A stretch of DNA of 64,000 nt from Protea cynaroides (Eukaryota; Streptophyta; Magnoliopsida; Proteales; Proteaceae), in contig CM053266.1 in the NCBI GenBank assembly GCA_028583415.1, positions 78,751,237 to 78,815,236 on the forward strand, given 5' to 3'. Of this stretch, positions 55,025 to 64,000 are shown in pieces; position 1 is the first letter of the stretch; each line of letters begins with the position of its first letter. Below the pieces are notes generated by a model that was given only the letters and a program-made list of their open reading frames with translations, ran no database searches and had not been told where the DNA came from. Position numbers and translations under genes: made by a program.

Positions 55025-56191
55025 GGTTCTTCAACACTAATAGTGCCTACAAGTGAGGGTCGGGTTCGTAGAATTAGGACATATGTTGTTTGTCTATGAA
55101 TTGTATGCTATTGAACATGTCATCCAATAACTGGATGAGCATGCATTGCATTATAACAACTATGTGTGATTTGGTTAATGGATGTTGTAATTGTTGTTAT
55201 ATGCAGATCGTGTGACGTATGGGTACTAGTGAAAGGTAACACATAGGTACATGGGCCCAGACCTATTGCTAGCATCTTAGTGGGGCACTAGTGGTCCAAG
55301 GCTATTGGGGGCTTGGGAGATTTTGCTTAGGTGCAGCCCCGTTATTTTTCCCATGCTGTATTCACATGTTAGGCATTAAGAGGTTGCATCACCCGGGTTC
55401 TAGCCCAAGGGAGGTGGCACGCCTTAGACCGAAAATCCAATTTTGGCAAAAGAGACTTGGGCATCCTACTTCTACCTTAGCCCCATACATGAAGTGTGAA
55501 AGCTGTCGAGCTGTAGGCAAGGATGAAAGTTACGGTGGACACACTAAGTGTACCTATAGAACCATACCATGACCTAACATTAGGATTTATTATACGCATT
55601 GGTACATGGCATGTGATACCTGATTCCTTACTGAGTTGGGATGGAAGCTCACCCCTCGTATCGAAACTTATTTTCATATTTTGATGTAGATTACTCTATG
55701 ACGAAATATATAGTCTCCGCTAGCAAGCGATGGTTTGTGGGCAAAGAGTACACCAAGGAGTATGGCGAGGCTACACCTATAGCGATTGCATCTACACTTG
55801 ACGCAACGCTCCCCATACCCTTCCCCCTTCTCCCTTATGATTTTAGTTTATAGACAGATGATGTAATCTATCTAGACATAGTGGACAGATTTACTCTTTT
55901 CTTTTTGAATATATGTATATAGGATATGTAGCATTTTGATGGAACAACAATATAAATTCATAACTGATAACCTATTATGTTATGGTACAAATTAGTTAGC
56001 ATCTATCATATATTATTCAACTTCTGCTATTATTACTCTGTTTGTTCAATTATTTATTGTGGATATTTCTAGTGTAAACTATATGATCCATTGGTAAATC
56101 ATTATGGTTGTCGATCACTGGGTGGATTCGGATCGCCTTGTGGGTGAACCCGAATATCACGCTCGATTCCCAAAATGGGTTGTGACAACAG

Positions 56192-56203
56192 TGGTATCAG
56201 AGC
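56192..56203 (+). other. Primer binding site, initiator tRNA-Met (element H)
   Basis: TGGTATCAGAGC, 4 nt after the 5' LTR end of element H. Same primer type as family 1. Confidence 0.9.
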
Positions 56204-56454
56204 ACAATTACTCTGATTCTACCTACAAATTTTCTCTACATGTGCGTGTCCATATTCAGTGACAGATGCATAGGATGTAAAATTTAAAAGACATATACAA
56301 ACCAACAAGTTAGTAAGTTAGTGGAGACTAGTAAATATGGGTAGGGGATAACACAGGATACTTAATGGTCCAAGTGAGCTAAGAGTAGCAGGAGAGGTGG
56401 CAAAAATGGGGTGCTTACAGTATGGTTATACGGACCCTGTTTATATTGTTTGCT

Positions 56455-57015
56455 TCTTAGTGGGGACAAGGTGGCCCGGTGGATAAGAGACTAGGGATTT
56501 CTGCTTGGATGCGGCCACGTTATATTTTCATGCTATGCACATGTTAGGCATTAGGTGGTTACATTACTCTAGATTCTAATAAAGAAGAGGTGACACGCCT
56601 TGGAATGAAAATCTAAAGGGGTCCACTTGTAAAAACAATTTAGGAGAAGAGACTTGGGCATCCTGCTTCTACCTTAGTCTGGTGCATGAGAGGTGAAAGC
56701 CATTAAGCAGTAGATAGGGCTGAAGCTGTAGTGGATATATCAATAAAGCACCTATAGACCCATTACCATGACCTAGTACTAGGACAACATCATACTCATT
56801 TATGCATGACATGTGATACCCGATTTTCTCATTGAATTGGGATGGAAGCTCACCCCTCGTATCAATATATTTTTTAGATTCTGATGTAGGAGACTATTCC
56901 ATTACTGACTTCAAATGGAGTCCCCTCTGGTAGGAAACGCTTCTATGGGCGAGGATTACTCTAGAGAGTAAGGCAAGGGCTGCGCTTGCAGCGACTGCAT
57001 CTACTCCTGACGCAG

Positions 57016-57051
<36 letters not shown>

Positions 57052-57407
57052 AATTATTTTGTAGATAGATTTGTACAGTCAATCGAGACTGATGGGCACA
57101 GATTTACTTTTTTTTTTGTTTGGATAGATGTATATGTAAATACAGTATAATATTTTGGGAATGATTTGGTAATTGGCATAACAAGCATTTTAAATTATGT
57201 TATGATTTTAAAAGTTGGCATCTGTTACATATTAATCTGTTTCTGCTATTATTATTTTGATTCCTTTTACTTATTATGGATGGATATTGTTATTGTAGAC
57301 TGTGGAATTATTTGGTAGATCACTGTGGTTTGGGATCCTGGGTGGATTTAGGTCACCTCATGGGTCGACCCGAGTATTACGCCTGTGTCCTGAAATAGGC
57401 TATGACA
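56455..57407 (+). repeat. Truncated 3' LTR of element H
   Basis: Starts with 'TTCTTAGTGGGG', matching the 5' LTR near 55274, and ends CTATGACA. Contains 'GATGGAAGCTCACCCCTCGTATC' and the peptide tail before TGA 57010, then a (CT)n tract at 57014-57048. Confidence 0.75.
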
Positions 57408-57924
57408 TCTACTATCTCTCCTCCTCCTCCTCCTCCTCCTCCTCCTCTGGTGGCGATGGCTCTTAACCCCAACCTAAATGACGGTTGTTGGTGCTGACTC
57501 TCTGCCATCCTTTCCCCCAATCTTGCATATTAGACACTCCTCTGCTACTCTAATGAAAATGCCAATGTAACATTAGGAGATAATGAGGAAGGATGAGGAA
57601 AAGATTGGAAATAGGATCGCTTCTTAGAGGAGAAGGTAGGATATTATTCTGAACACACATACCAAATTTATTTCTCATTCTATAATCTATTTTTTATTGT
57701 AGCTATCAGAAAACATTTTATTTTTTATTAAAATGATTTTCAATAAATAGATAAAAAAAACAAAAATAAAAATGGATCTAAAGATCCCTTAAGTCATGCG
57801 CAAAAACTAACAAAAACTCTTTTTAGCTAAAAATTGAAAGAGGTCTTGTCCTCCTTTTGTTTTTTGGGTTATTTATACCAAACACCTATAAAAAAACAAA
57901 AACATGCCAGAAAAACAAAAATAT
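57408..57924. other. Intervening DNA with (CTC)n and MITE-like AT-rich sequence
   Basis: (CTC)n at about 57420-57446. 57660-57790 is an inverted copy of the AT-rich stretch at 57930-58060, enclosing 'GCGCAAAAACTAACAAAAACTC' and 'GAAAGAGGTCTTGTCC'. A related core lies inverted at 60700-60870. This suggests a small non-coding DNA transposon next to the larger inverted-repeat element. Confidence 0.5.
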
Positions 57925-58879
57925 TGGCTCTATTTTTATTTTTTTCTTTTCACCAATTTATCAAAAAGCGTTTTTGAAAATTATTTTTGATAAAAAAATA
58001 AAATGTTATTTGGTAGCTACTATGCATGATTCATTGTAGAATAAAAAATAAGTTTAGAATTCTTTTAAGAATAAAAATGTGTTTTTGTTTCTTCAAGTTG
58101 TAAAATTTTTAAGCCATGATATCTTGTAATCCTCTTATCTGATTGACATGAAATTTAGACACCCTTATTGTTTTTTCTGGAATTGACATTCAACGGATCT
58201 AATAGGAGGTTCGACGGACGAAAAAATACAACTGAGGTGGCCCAAAATAAATAACAAGAGTTGGATTTCTTCCAAGTTGCATAATTTTATAAGCATTGAT
58301 ATTTTGTGATCCCGTTGGCCAATCGACCTGAAATTTGGTCACCTTTGCCTTTTTGTTCTTGGTCTTTACATCCAACAGATCTGATCGGAGGTTGAAAGGC
58401 CAGAAAAGTACAACTGAGGTACCAAAATCAAGAACAAAAGTTGGATTTCTTCAACTTGCAGAAATTTTCAAATATTGATATTTAGTGATCTCTTTTTCCA
58501 ATCGAATTAAAATTTGAGAAGTCTTATATTTTTTTTGATATACTTGACATCCAATGGAACGGATCAAAGTTTAGATAGCCAGAAAAATATTTTACAGTTG
58601 TCAAATCCTTGAAACAAAGAGGGAGAAAGATAGAGGAGTAGAAGAGAAGCTAATGTTATAAAAGAAAATATTCGTATTATCATTTTACCCTCATTTAAAA
58701 CAAATGTTCACTAAACTCTTGCACAACAAACAAGGAAATTTATTGGTACCACCCTTGGACTTAGGTCCAGAAACACCTACTACCCTAAACTTCCCAACAA
58801 TTACAATCGCACCCCATTTACTAACAATGTTAAGTATAAAAATTAAAATGTCAATTTCACCCTTTTTGTATGCAATAAA

Positions 58880-60590
58880 AGGTGAAATGATATTTTAAAC
58901 CCTCCAACATAGTTAAAGGGTTAAATGACAATTAACCCTCCCTTAACCCTTATATTATAAATCTAATTTCATTTCTTCTCCCTCTCCTCCCGATTTTCAC
59001 TTCCTTCGGCCAACATTGATTCCAGCTAGCAATAGCTCCTCTTCTTTTGTAGGTTTCCACCTATATTCTGCTCTCTTATTATCTCTTCTCCTCTCATTTT
59101 CTTCTCCCTTTTCCTCCATTTCTTCTCCCTTTCCTCTCATTCTCTTCTTCATTTTCATAAGCCAGTCAGAGTTTTGGAGAAGCTAATGAAATGGCAGCAA
59201 CATCTTTTTCTTCTTTGGTGGGAAACATAACTAGTGCAGAAACAAGAATGGAAGATAAGATGAAGCCAACTCTTTGATATGCACTTGCATCTCAAGACCG
59301 GTTTTAATAGCAACCGAATCGGAATCTCCATTAGAATATCATTTGTGCAATAATATAAATCTACCGCATTAATTTATGCATCTCTTTATAATTCTAATTT
59401 AAACAAACCATTTAATCTTTCATGGAGTGAAAAGATAGATAGATTTGATGACCCAACCAGAACCCACCTCTCCTCTATTTAACATCATCAACACCGATGG
59501 CTCCGAGTCGGTGAGAGAGCTATAAAGTTAGGGTTTTTTTTTTTTGGCCCAATTAACAATCACACAGATCTAGGCCAATATCGAATTAAAAGACAAATTG
59601 GAAAAAGAGAATAATTTTATAACCAAATAAGAAATGCAATTACAAGATAATAAGGAAACGAGGATCGTATGGGGACCACTCAACCTAGGGGTCTCTTTGG
59701 GACTCAGTCAACCCAAGTGTGGGACTCTCTCACCACTAGAGGACCTCAAACTCACTTAAAGGGATCTTACAGGCATTCCCAAATAGCATAAGCTAACAAG
59801 CATTCACTATCTTCTTCAAAGCACATACTTATTAGTAGCTAGGGTAATTGATAGGCTGTATCACACACCCTTATACTTATCATGTCGGCCTAAAGATCAA
59901 GAAGCATGTATTCACAAGCATAGCTAGATGAACTGAAACTAGGACTTATCATGTCGGCCTAAAGATCAAGAAGCATGTATTCACAAGCATAGCTAGATGA
60001 ACTGAAACTAGGACGAGTAGCTTCTCAGCATCAAGCATGTATTTTTTTTTTCTTTTTCTGTAATAAGGATATATAGTGAGATCAAATCTAAAACAGAAAT
60101 CCTATCAAGTATGATCAATAGAATCTATTCCTGCTCCTAATTGCCATGTTGATTCATTGAATTAGAACCCACTCAAGTTCTATTTTTATTTTTGTTGTTA
60201 AAGAACCCATCTTGGTTCTGGCCTTGCAGAGCTTGCCATCAACGATGAGGGCATCGGCATCGCTGGCTCCAGTAAACAAACATCAAATAAAGAAGGAGAG
60301 AAGGGACTTCCAGTTGACGGAAGAGGAGATGAGACTGACACCTCTACTGATTTCGCACTGTGCTCCATCGATTTTAGTCTTCCATTTCACAGTTAGCGAT
60401 GTGAAGAAAGAGAAGACAGACAAAGAAGAGGAAAGAGAAAAGGAAATGCAAAAAAGGGTATTATTGTCTTTTTATGTCTTAGAAGGACAATATAGACTTT
60501 TACAATATGCATAAAGGTACTTTTTTACCTTCAAATTTTGAAGACATGCTGGCATCTGCAACTAATAGAAAAAATCTAACAAAATGGGCA
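58880..60590. other. Central part of the inverted-repeat element; no recognised gene
   Basis: Pyrimidine-rich at 58970-59160, AT-rich elsewhere. A 100-codon plus frame at 60212-60514 ends in a Lys/Glu-rich stretch and matches nothing known to me. It could be captured host sequence. Confidence 0.45.
59876..60013. repeat. Perfect 69-bp tandem duplication
   Basis: The 69 bp starting CTTATCATGTCGGCC and ending AACTGAAACTAGGA occur twice head to tail (59876-59944, 59945-60013) without a difference. Confidence 0.97.
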
Positions 60591-61674
60591 TCTTTGTGTA
60601 ACAATGTTTGGAATTTAGGGTAGTACGTATAATTATTGTGAACTTTAGGGTAGTAGGTGTATTTGGACCTAAATCCAGGGGTGATACAAGTAATTTTCCC
60701 AATAAAGAAAAACATTTTTTTGCCAAAAAAAATTTATAGGTGTTCAGTATCATTTTTGGGTGTTGTTTATGAAAAATTACAAGTAAAAATAGCCCCAAAA
60801 ACAAAAAGAGGTCAAGACCGCTTTTTTTATTTTTGGCCAAAATGTGTTTTTGCCTATTTTTGCGCAAGTATTTAATGAGAATAGGTTTTAAGTAAGGGTA
60901 AAATAGTAAAATCATTTTTTTTTTTTTTTATAACATTACTTCTCGGCCACTCCTCTATCTTTCTCCCTCTTTGTTTCATGGATTCGGCCACCATAAAATA
61001 CCTTTTCAGACCGTCCAACCTTCGATCTATTACATTAGATGTCAAGTATAGTAAAAACCCATAAAGACTTCCAAATTTCAAGTCGATTGGAAAAGGAGAC
61101 CACTAGATATCAAGATTTGAAAAATTCTGCAACTTGAAGAAGTCCAACTCTTGTTATTGATTTTGGCCACATCAGTTGTACTTTTCTGACCGTTCAACCT
61201 CTCATCAGATCTGTTGGATGTCAAAATTAGGAAAAAAAAATATCAGTGCATCCAAATTTCAAGTCGATCAGATAAGGGGATTACAAAATATCATAACTTA
61301 GAAAATTCTGTAACTTAAAAAAATCAAACTCTTATTATTGATTTCAACCACCTCAGTTGTATTTTTATGACTATCCAACCTCTGATCAGATCCATTGGAT
61401 GTCAATTCGAAAGACAAAAAAAAAAAGAAAAGGTAAAGGTATCTAAATTTCATTTCAATTTGATGAGGGAATCACAAGATATCAATGACTTGAAAATTTT
61501 GTAATTTAGAAAAATAAAAATAGATTTTTATTCTTAATAGAATAGCAAGCTTATCTCATTTTTTTAATATATTATGCATAATCTCTATCAAATAACATTT
61601 TATTTTTTATCAAAAATAATTTTTAAAAATACTTTTTAATAAATAAATAAATAATAAAAAAATAGAACCAAAAC

Positions 61675-61775
61675 CAGCCCTGTAGTAATATGAAACGTAG
61701 TTCTCACTTTAAAATTAGGATTCTGCCGGTACCACAATAAAAAAAAATTTTAATTCTGCACCTGCTGAGAGTTGG
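61675..61775 (-). repeat. Decayed upstream copy of the tRNA-Gly 3' flank
   Basis: 'AGCCCTGTAGTAATATGAAACGTAG...AATTCTGCACCTGCTGAGAG' parallels 'AGCCTTAGAGTAACGCGAAACGTAG...AATTATGCACCAGCCGGGAA' 182 bp further on. The last bases keep the acceptor-like TGCACC but not the rest of the tRNA. It is a tandem duplication of the tRNA 3' end and flank, one copy degenerate. Confidence 0.6.
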
Positions 61776-61940
61776 GTTCAATTTATTTTTCATCAAAAAT
61801 GATTTTAAAAAATATTTTTTGATGAATATATAAAACAAAACATAAAAATAGAACAAAGCCAGCCTTAGAGTAACGCGAAACGTAGTTGTCCCTTTAAAAT
61901 TAAGATTCTCCCAGTAATACAATAAAGAAAAAAATAATTA

Positions 61941-62011
61941 TGCACCAGCCGGGAATCGAACCCGGGTCTGTACCGTGGCAGGGTACTATTCTACCACTAG
62001 ACCACTGGTGC
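61941..62011 (-). tRNA. tRNA-Gly (anticodon GCC)
   Basis: 71 nt on the minus strand, beginning GCACCAGTGGTCTAGTGG and ending GGTTCGATTCCCGGCTGGTGCA. The 7-bp acceptor stem pairs GCACCAG with CTGGTGC, with discriminator A. The A box (TGGTCTAGTGG) and B box (GGTTCGATTCC) are intact, the anticodon loop reads CTGCCAC, and the T arm pairs CCGGG with CCCGG. No intron; CCA is not encoded, as in plants. On the coding strand a T-rich run, ATTATTTTTTT, starts about 5 nt downstream and would end Pol III transcription. It decodes GGC/GGU. It is the one element in the window that looks fully functional. Confidence 0.97.
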
Positions 62012-64000
62012 TTTTCTTAAAATAAAATCAGAATTTTATCTTTATTTAATTTGGTAAATGTACTGCAGTTACAAACAATCTAAAGTTCCTACCGGTGACA
62101 CATGAAAATAAATTCAACGATTTGAAAAGATCAAAATGAGTAATCATATTGATAAATACCCTTTTTTTTACCCTCGGGGGTTTTGCACCTAATTTTTTTT
62201 TTTTTAGTTACAACTGAACAATTGTTCAGTGCACATAGTTGATGTCATGGTAATTGAGTGATCGCTTATTATATGAAGTCATGGGTACGATTTCCCTATC
62301 ACACTTTTGCTTTTTAAGACATTTGTTTCTCTTTCTCCCAATCCCCTATCCCCTACCCTCTTGTAGCTCTATCAAACCTATTGTAATGATTTATACTTTC
62401 ATTGGTCAAACATGTAACATCCTCTAGCCTATAATGCTAGAGCAATATCAGTGTGTATTGTTGGTCGGTATGAATGCAACAAAGGTTGTAATATGTAGTT
62501 CTAATTTGTTAGAACCTTGGCCAAATATTGAGCAGTCATGAATAGTCAAGAGTATGTTGTCATTGTTGGCAATCTTGGCCTAGTAATGCTGAGGAGAGAG
62601 AGTGTCTGAGGTCCCTCTGTTGTGGCATTAGGTCCCAGTGAGGCCCTACAGATGATGTGGCACAATAGTTGATGAGAGAGTCTATCAGAAGAGAGAGAAT
62701 GAAGAGAGAGAAAGAGGAGAGAGAAATAAGTGAGAGAAAGGAGGAGAGAGGGTGGTAGGGACCAGGCAAGTCCCACCTGAGGTGGTCAGCCACCTAGGCA
62801 GCTCTGCCAGCCAGGCTATATAGTAGCACACCCAGCATGCCATGCGCACAGCAGCAGAGCATGCCCTGCGCACAACAGCAGAGCCAGCCGCGCGCACAGC
62901 AGCACAGGACAGGTGGCCGGCAACAGGACCGCGCAGTAGCAATAGCAGCTGGCTCCCCCAAGCCAGCAAGGCTCGCAGGGCCTAGCCGCGCGCTCATCTC
63001 GCAAGCCTCCGCAAGGCTTGCCCCGCATGCGCATCAGATGTTCGACGAAATGCTGCAGAGAAGCCCCATCGAAACAACCTTCTGGAAAAATTTGGACTTA
63101 CAAAGCAATCTCACACATTGACAAAGGTATTTGGGAAGTGGAAAGGTGTTGATTCGAAATGGACGGTCAAGATAGAGCCACGCCGCAAAGATTCAAATCT
63201 GAGGGCTCTCATCAAGGCGGGCTAAGGTGTTTCACAGGCGCTCCGTCAAATTTCCTTCGCGAGGCATCAGATTAGTCAGCTGCATTTTCTTGCAATGAAT
63301 CGCGCCACATTGAACTATTTCACTTACTCAATGTACTGCGTGCACATGGAGCTCATGTACGGATCCTAATCCAGCGGCTGGGATTGCTTCCGATCGCGCA
63401 CGACGAGATGGCGCTGATCTAGCGGCCCAGATCAATTCCCGCCCTTCTCAGACGATCCAACGACGATCATCAAGATTCTATTATGAGCTAGTGGGGACTC
63501 GACAACGCCGCTGACATGTCAGCGGCGGCGTTTCCTGGGTGCATCGCGGGTGCACGAATGCTCTTCTGGAGATTCCATTTCTTATAATCCTAATGGTTGG
63601 ACTTTGGATGGTCATATCTCGGCCATCCGATCTCGGATTTGGGTGATTTAAATTGCTCTGAACTCGTCTCTTCGATAGGAATCCATTAGAAAAAAGAAAA
63701 ACAGATTTTTGGAAGAAGAAGCTACGGGTTTTTGAGAAAAGGTGTTTTAGGGCTCTCTTTGAGTGAGAAATCTATCTCCACTTACCTCTCTCTGACATTA
63801 ATGGTCATCTGAAGCTTTGGAGAGGTAGTGTGAGCATGTTGTGAGAGTTTGATGTTGTTGAAGTTGCATGAGAAGCATTAGGAGAGTGTCAAACTCTCAT
63901 TTTGTTGAAGAAGCTCACCCACTACCATTGAAAAGCTTGGGAAGCCCTTTTGGTGAGCATCACTCATATTGTGATCACGCTGGGAAGGTAATCACGCACA
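62012..64000. other. No recognised gene; CAG-rich stretch and GC-rich end
   Basis: 62690-62760 is GA-rich and 62820-62950 is GC-rich with repeated 'GCGCACAGCAGCA'-like units. 63030-63110 carries a short frame MFDEMLQRS without further support. 63300-63560 is GC-rich with a 22-bp palindrome at 63506-63527. The last 400 bp resemble an LTR or leader but are cut by the window end. Confidence 0.45.

Larger units (their letters stand above)
49150..55029 (-). mobile_element. L1-type LINE inserted in the LTR of element H
   Basis: About 5.9 kb on the minus strand, ending in an oligo(A) tail seen as T(20) at 49151-49170. ORF1 with a zinc knuckle and ORF2 with endonuclease, RT, zinc-binding and RNase H domains are in the order usual for plant L1 elements. 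'TTCAAC' at 49144-49149 and at 55030-55035 is a possible short target duplication. Removing the LINE makes the family-2 LTR continuous. Stops in both ORFs show it is dead. Confidence 0.85.
47767..57407 (+). mobile_element. Element H: family-2 LTR retrotransposon, internally deleted, holding a LINE
   Basis: The 5' LTR starts TGTAAGACCTGCACATG at 47767, runs to about 49149, is interrupted by a LINE, resumes at about 55030 and ends TTGTGACA at 56187. That is about 2.5 kb of LTR without the LINE. A primer site follows, then about 250 bp of internal sequence, then a 3' LTR lacking its first part, ending CTATGACA at 57407. All coding sequence is deleted. The flanks CTTTA (47762-47766) and TCTAC (57408-57412) do not match, so the outer ends may come from different insertions. 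The LTR tails encode RGYTYSDCIYT (stop at 55801) and GKGCACSDCIYS (stop at 57010). Confidence 0.7.
57925..61690. mobile_element. Long-inverted-repeat DNA element, about 3.8 kb
   Basis: The left arm (about 57925-58870) and right arm (about 60600-61690) are inverted copies. Matching landmarks: 'AAAATTATTTTTGATAAAAAA', three tandem units of about 180 bp containing 'TACAACTGAGGTGG' and 'GTTGGATTTCTTC' (58080-58570, inverted at 60980-61520), 'AACAAAGAGGGAGAAAGATAGAGGAG', and 'CTTAGGTCCAGAAACACCTACTACCCTAAA'. The right arm also carries a 190-bp MITE-like insert (60700-60895). No transposase is recognised, so it is non-autonomous; long arms with internal tandem repeats resemble Mutator-like or foldback elements (inference). 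Confidence 0.7.

Noticed and set aside
60212..60514. 100-codon plus frame in the centre of the inverted-repeat element
   Set aside because: No recognised motif; the Lys/Glu-rich end is low complexity and nothing supports expression.
62195..62300. Possible tRNA-derived SINE (TGGTAATTGAGTGA and GGGTACGATTTCC)
   Set aside because: The A and B box matches are poor, and no tail or target duplication was found.
62837..63121. Frame with MFDEMLQRS resembling a PPR repeat
   Set aside because: Only about one helix matches, no second repeat is present, and the rest is a Gln/Ala-rich simple sequence.

Overview
The window looks like intergenic DNA of a flowering plant. It is built almost entirely of nested retrotransposons, with plant-type LTR elements, a plant L1-type LINE, an intact plant-like tRNA-Gly(GCC), and a decayed fragment of a plant copper P-type ATPase. 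No intact host protein-coding gene is visible. All identities come from reading motifs by eye; no search or alignment program was run.

Layout. 1-4118: (TA)n, a purine-rich block with a 172-bp minisatellite, AT-rich DNA, and a leader-like piece of a Tat-type Ty3 element. 4119-6471: solo LTR of 'family 1' with TSD TTAGG. 6472-7961: 5'-truncated LTR of a second related family ('family 2'). 7962-8735 and 31802-about 42800: a decayed minus-strand Tat-like Ty3 element (C). C is split by family-1 element A (8736-31801, TSD ATAAA). A is itself split in its reverse transcriptase by family-1 element B (15017-27010, TSD CATAC). C also carries a divergent solo LTR F (33591-36028, TSD TCTTC) and a truncated minus-strand LTR G (to 42157). 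42807-45082: minus-strand solo LTR E (TSD AGACA). 46600-46815: Cu-ATPase pseudogene fragment. 47767-57407: deleted family-2 element H whose 5' LTR holds a minus-strand LINE (49150-55029). About 57925-61690: a long-inverted-repeat DNA element. 61941-62011: tRNA-Gly. 62012-64000: mixed repeats, no gene recognised.

Family-1 elements have LTRs of about 2.3 kb, a 12-nt initiator-tRNA-Met primer site, and Tekay/Del-like gag-pol. The most interesting signals are: (1) each LTR contains what looks like a spliced three-exon gene. Its last exon encodes a short peptide ending CECPFCVYL, and it differs between two LTRs by 10 synonymous codons against 1 replacement. Homologous peptides lie in the divergent LTRs and in family 2. 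(2) A 335-402 aa antisense ORF lies between the 5' LTR and gag in both A and B. In B it has an upstream region with a TATA-like box and an ACCGGT cluster resembling the LTR's own. (3) A short GT-AG intron lies between gag and protease, and its removal joins the two in frame. (4) Palindromes centred on GGTCGACC in the LTRs have arms that change together between subfamilies.

A, B and C all carry stops or frameshifts, so none looks autonomous. Many of the stops are the C-to-T kind expected from decay of methylated cytosine.
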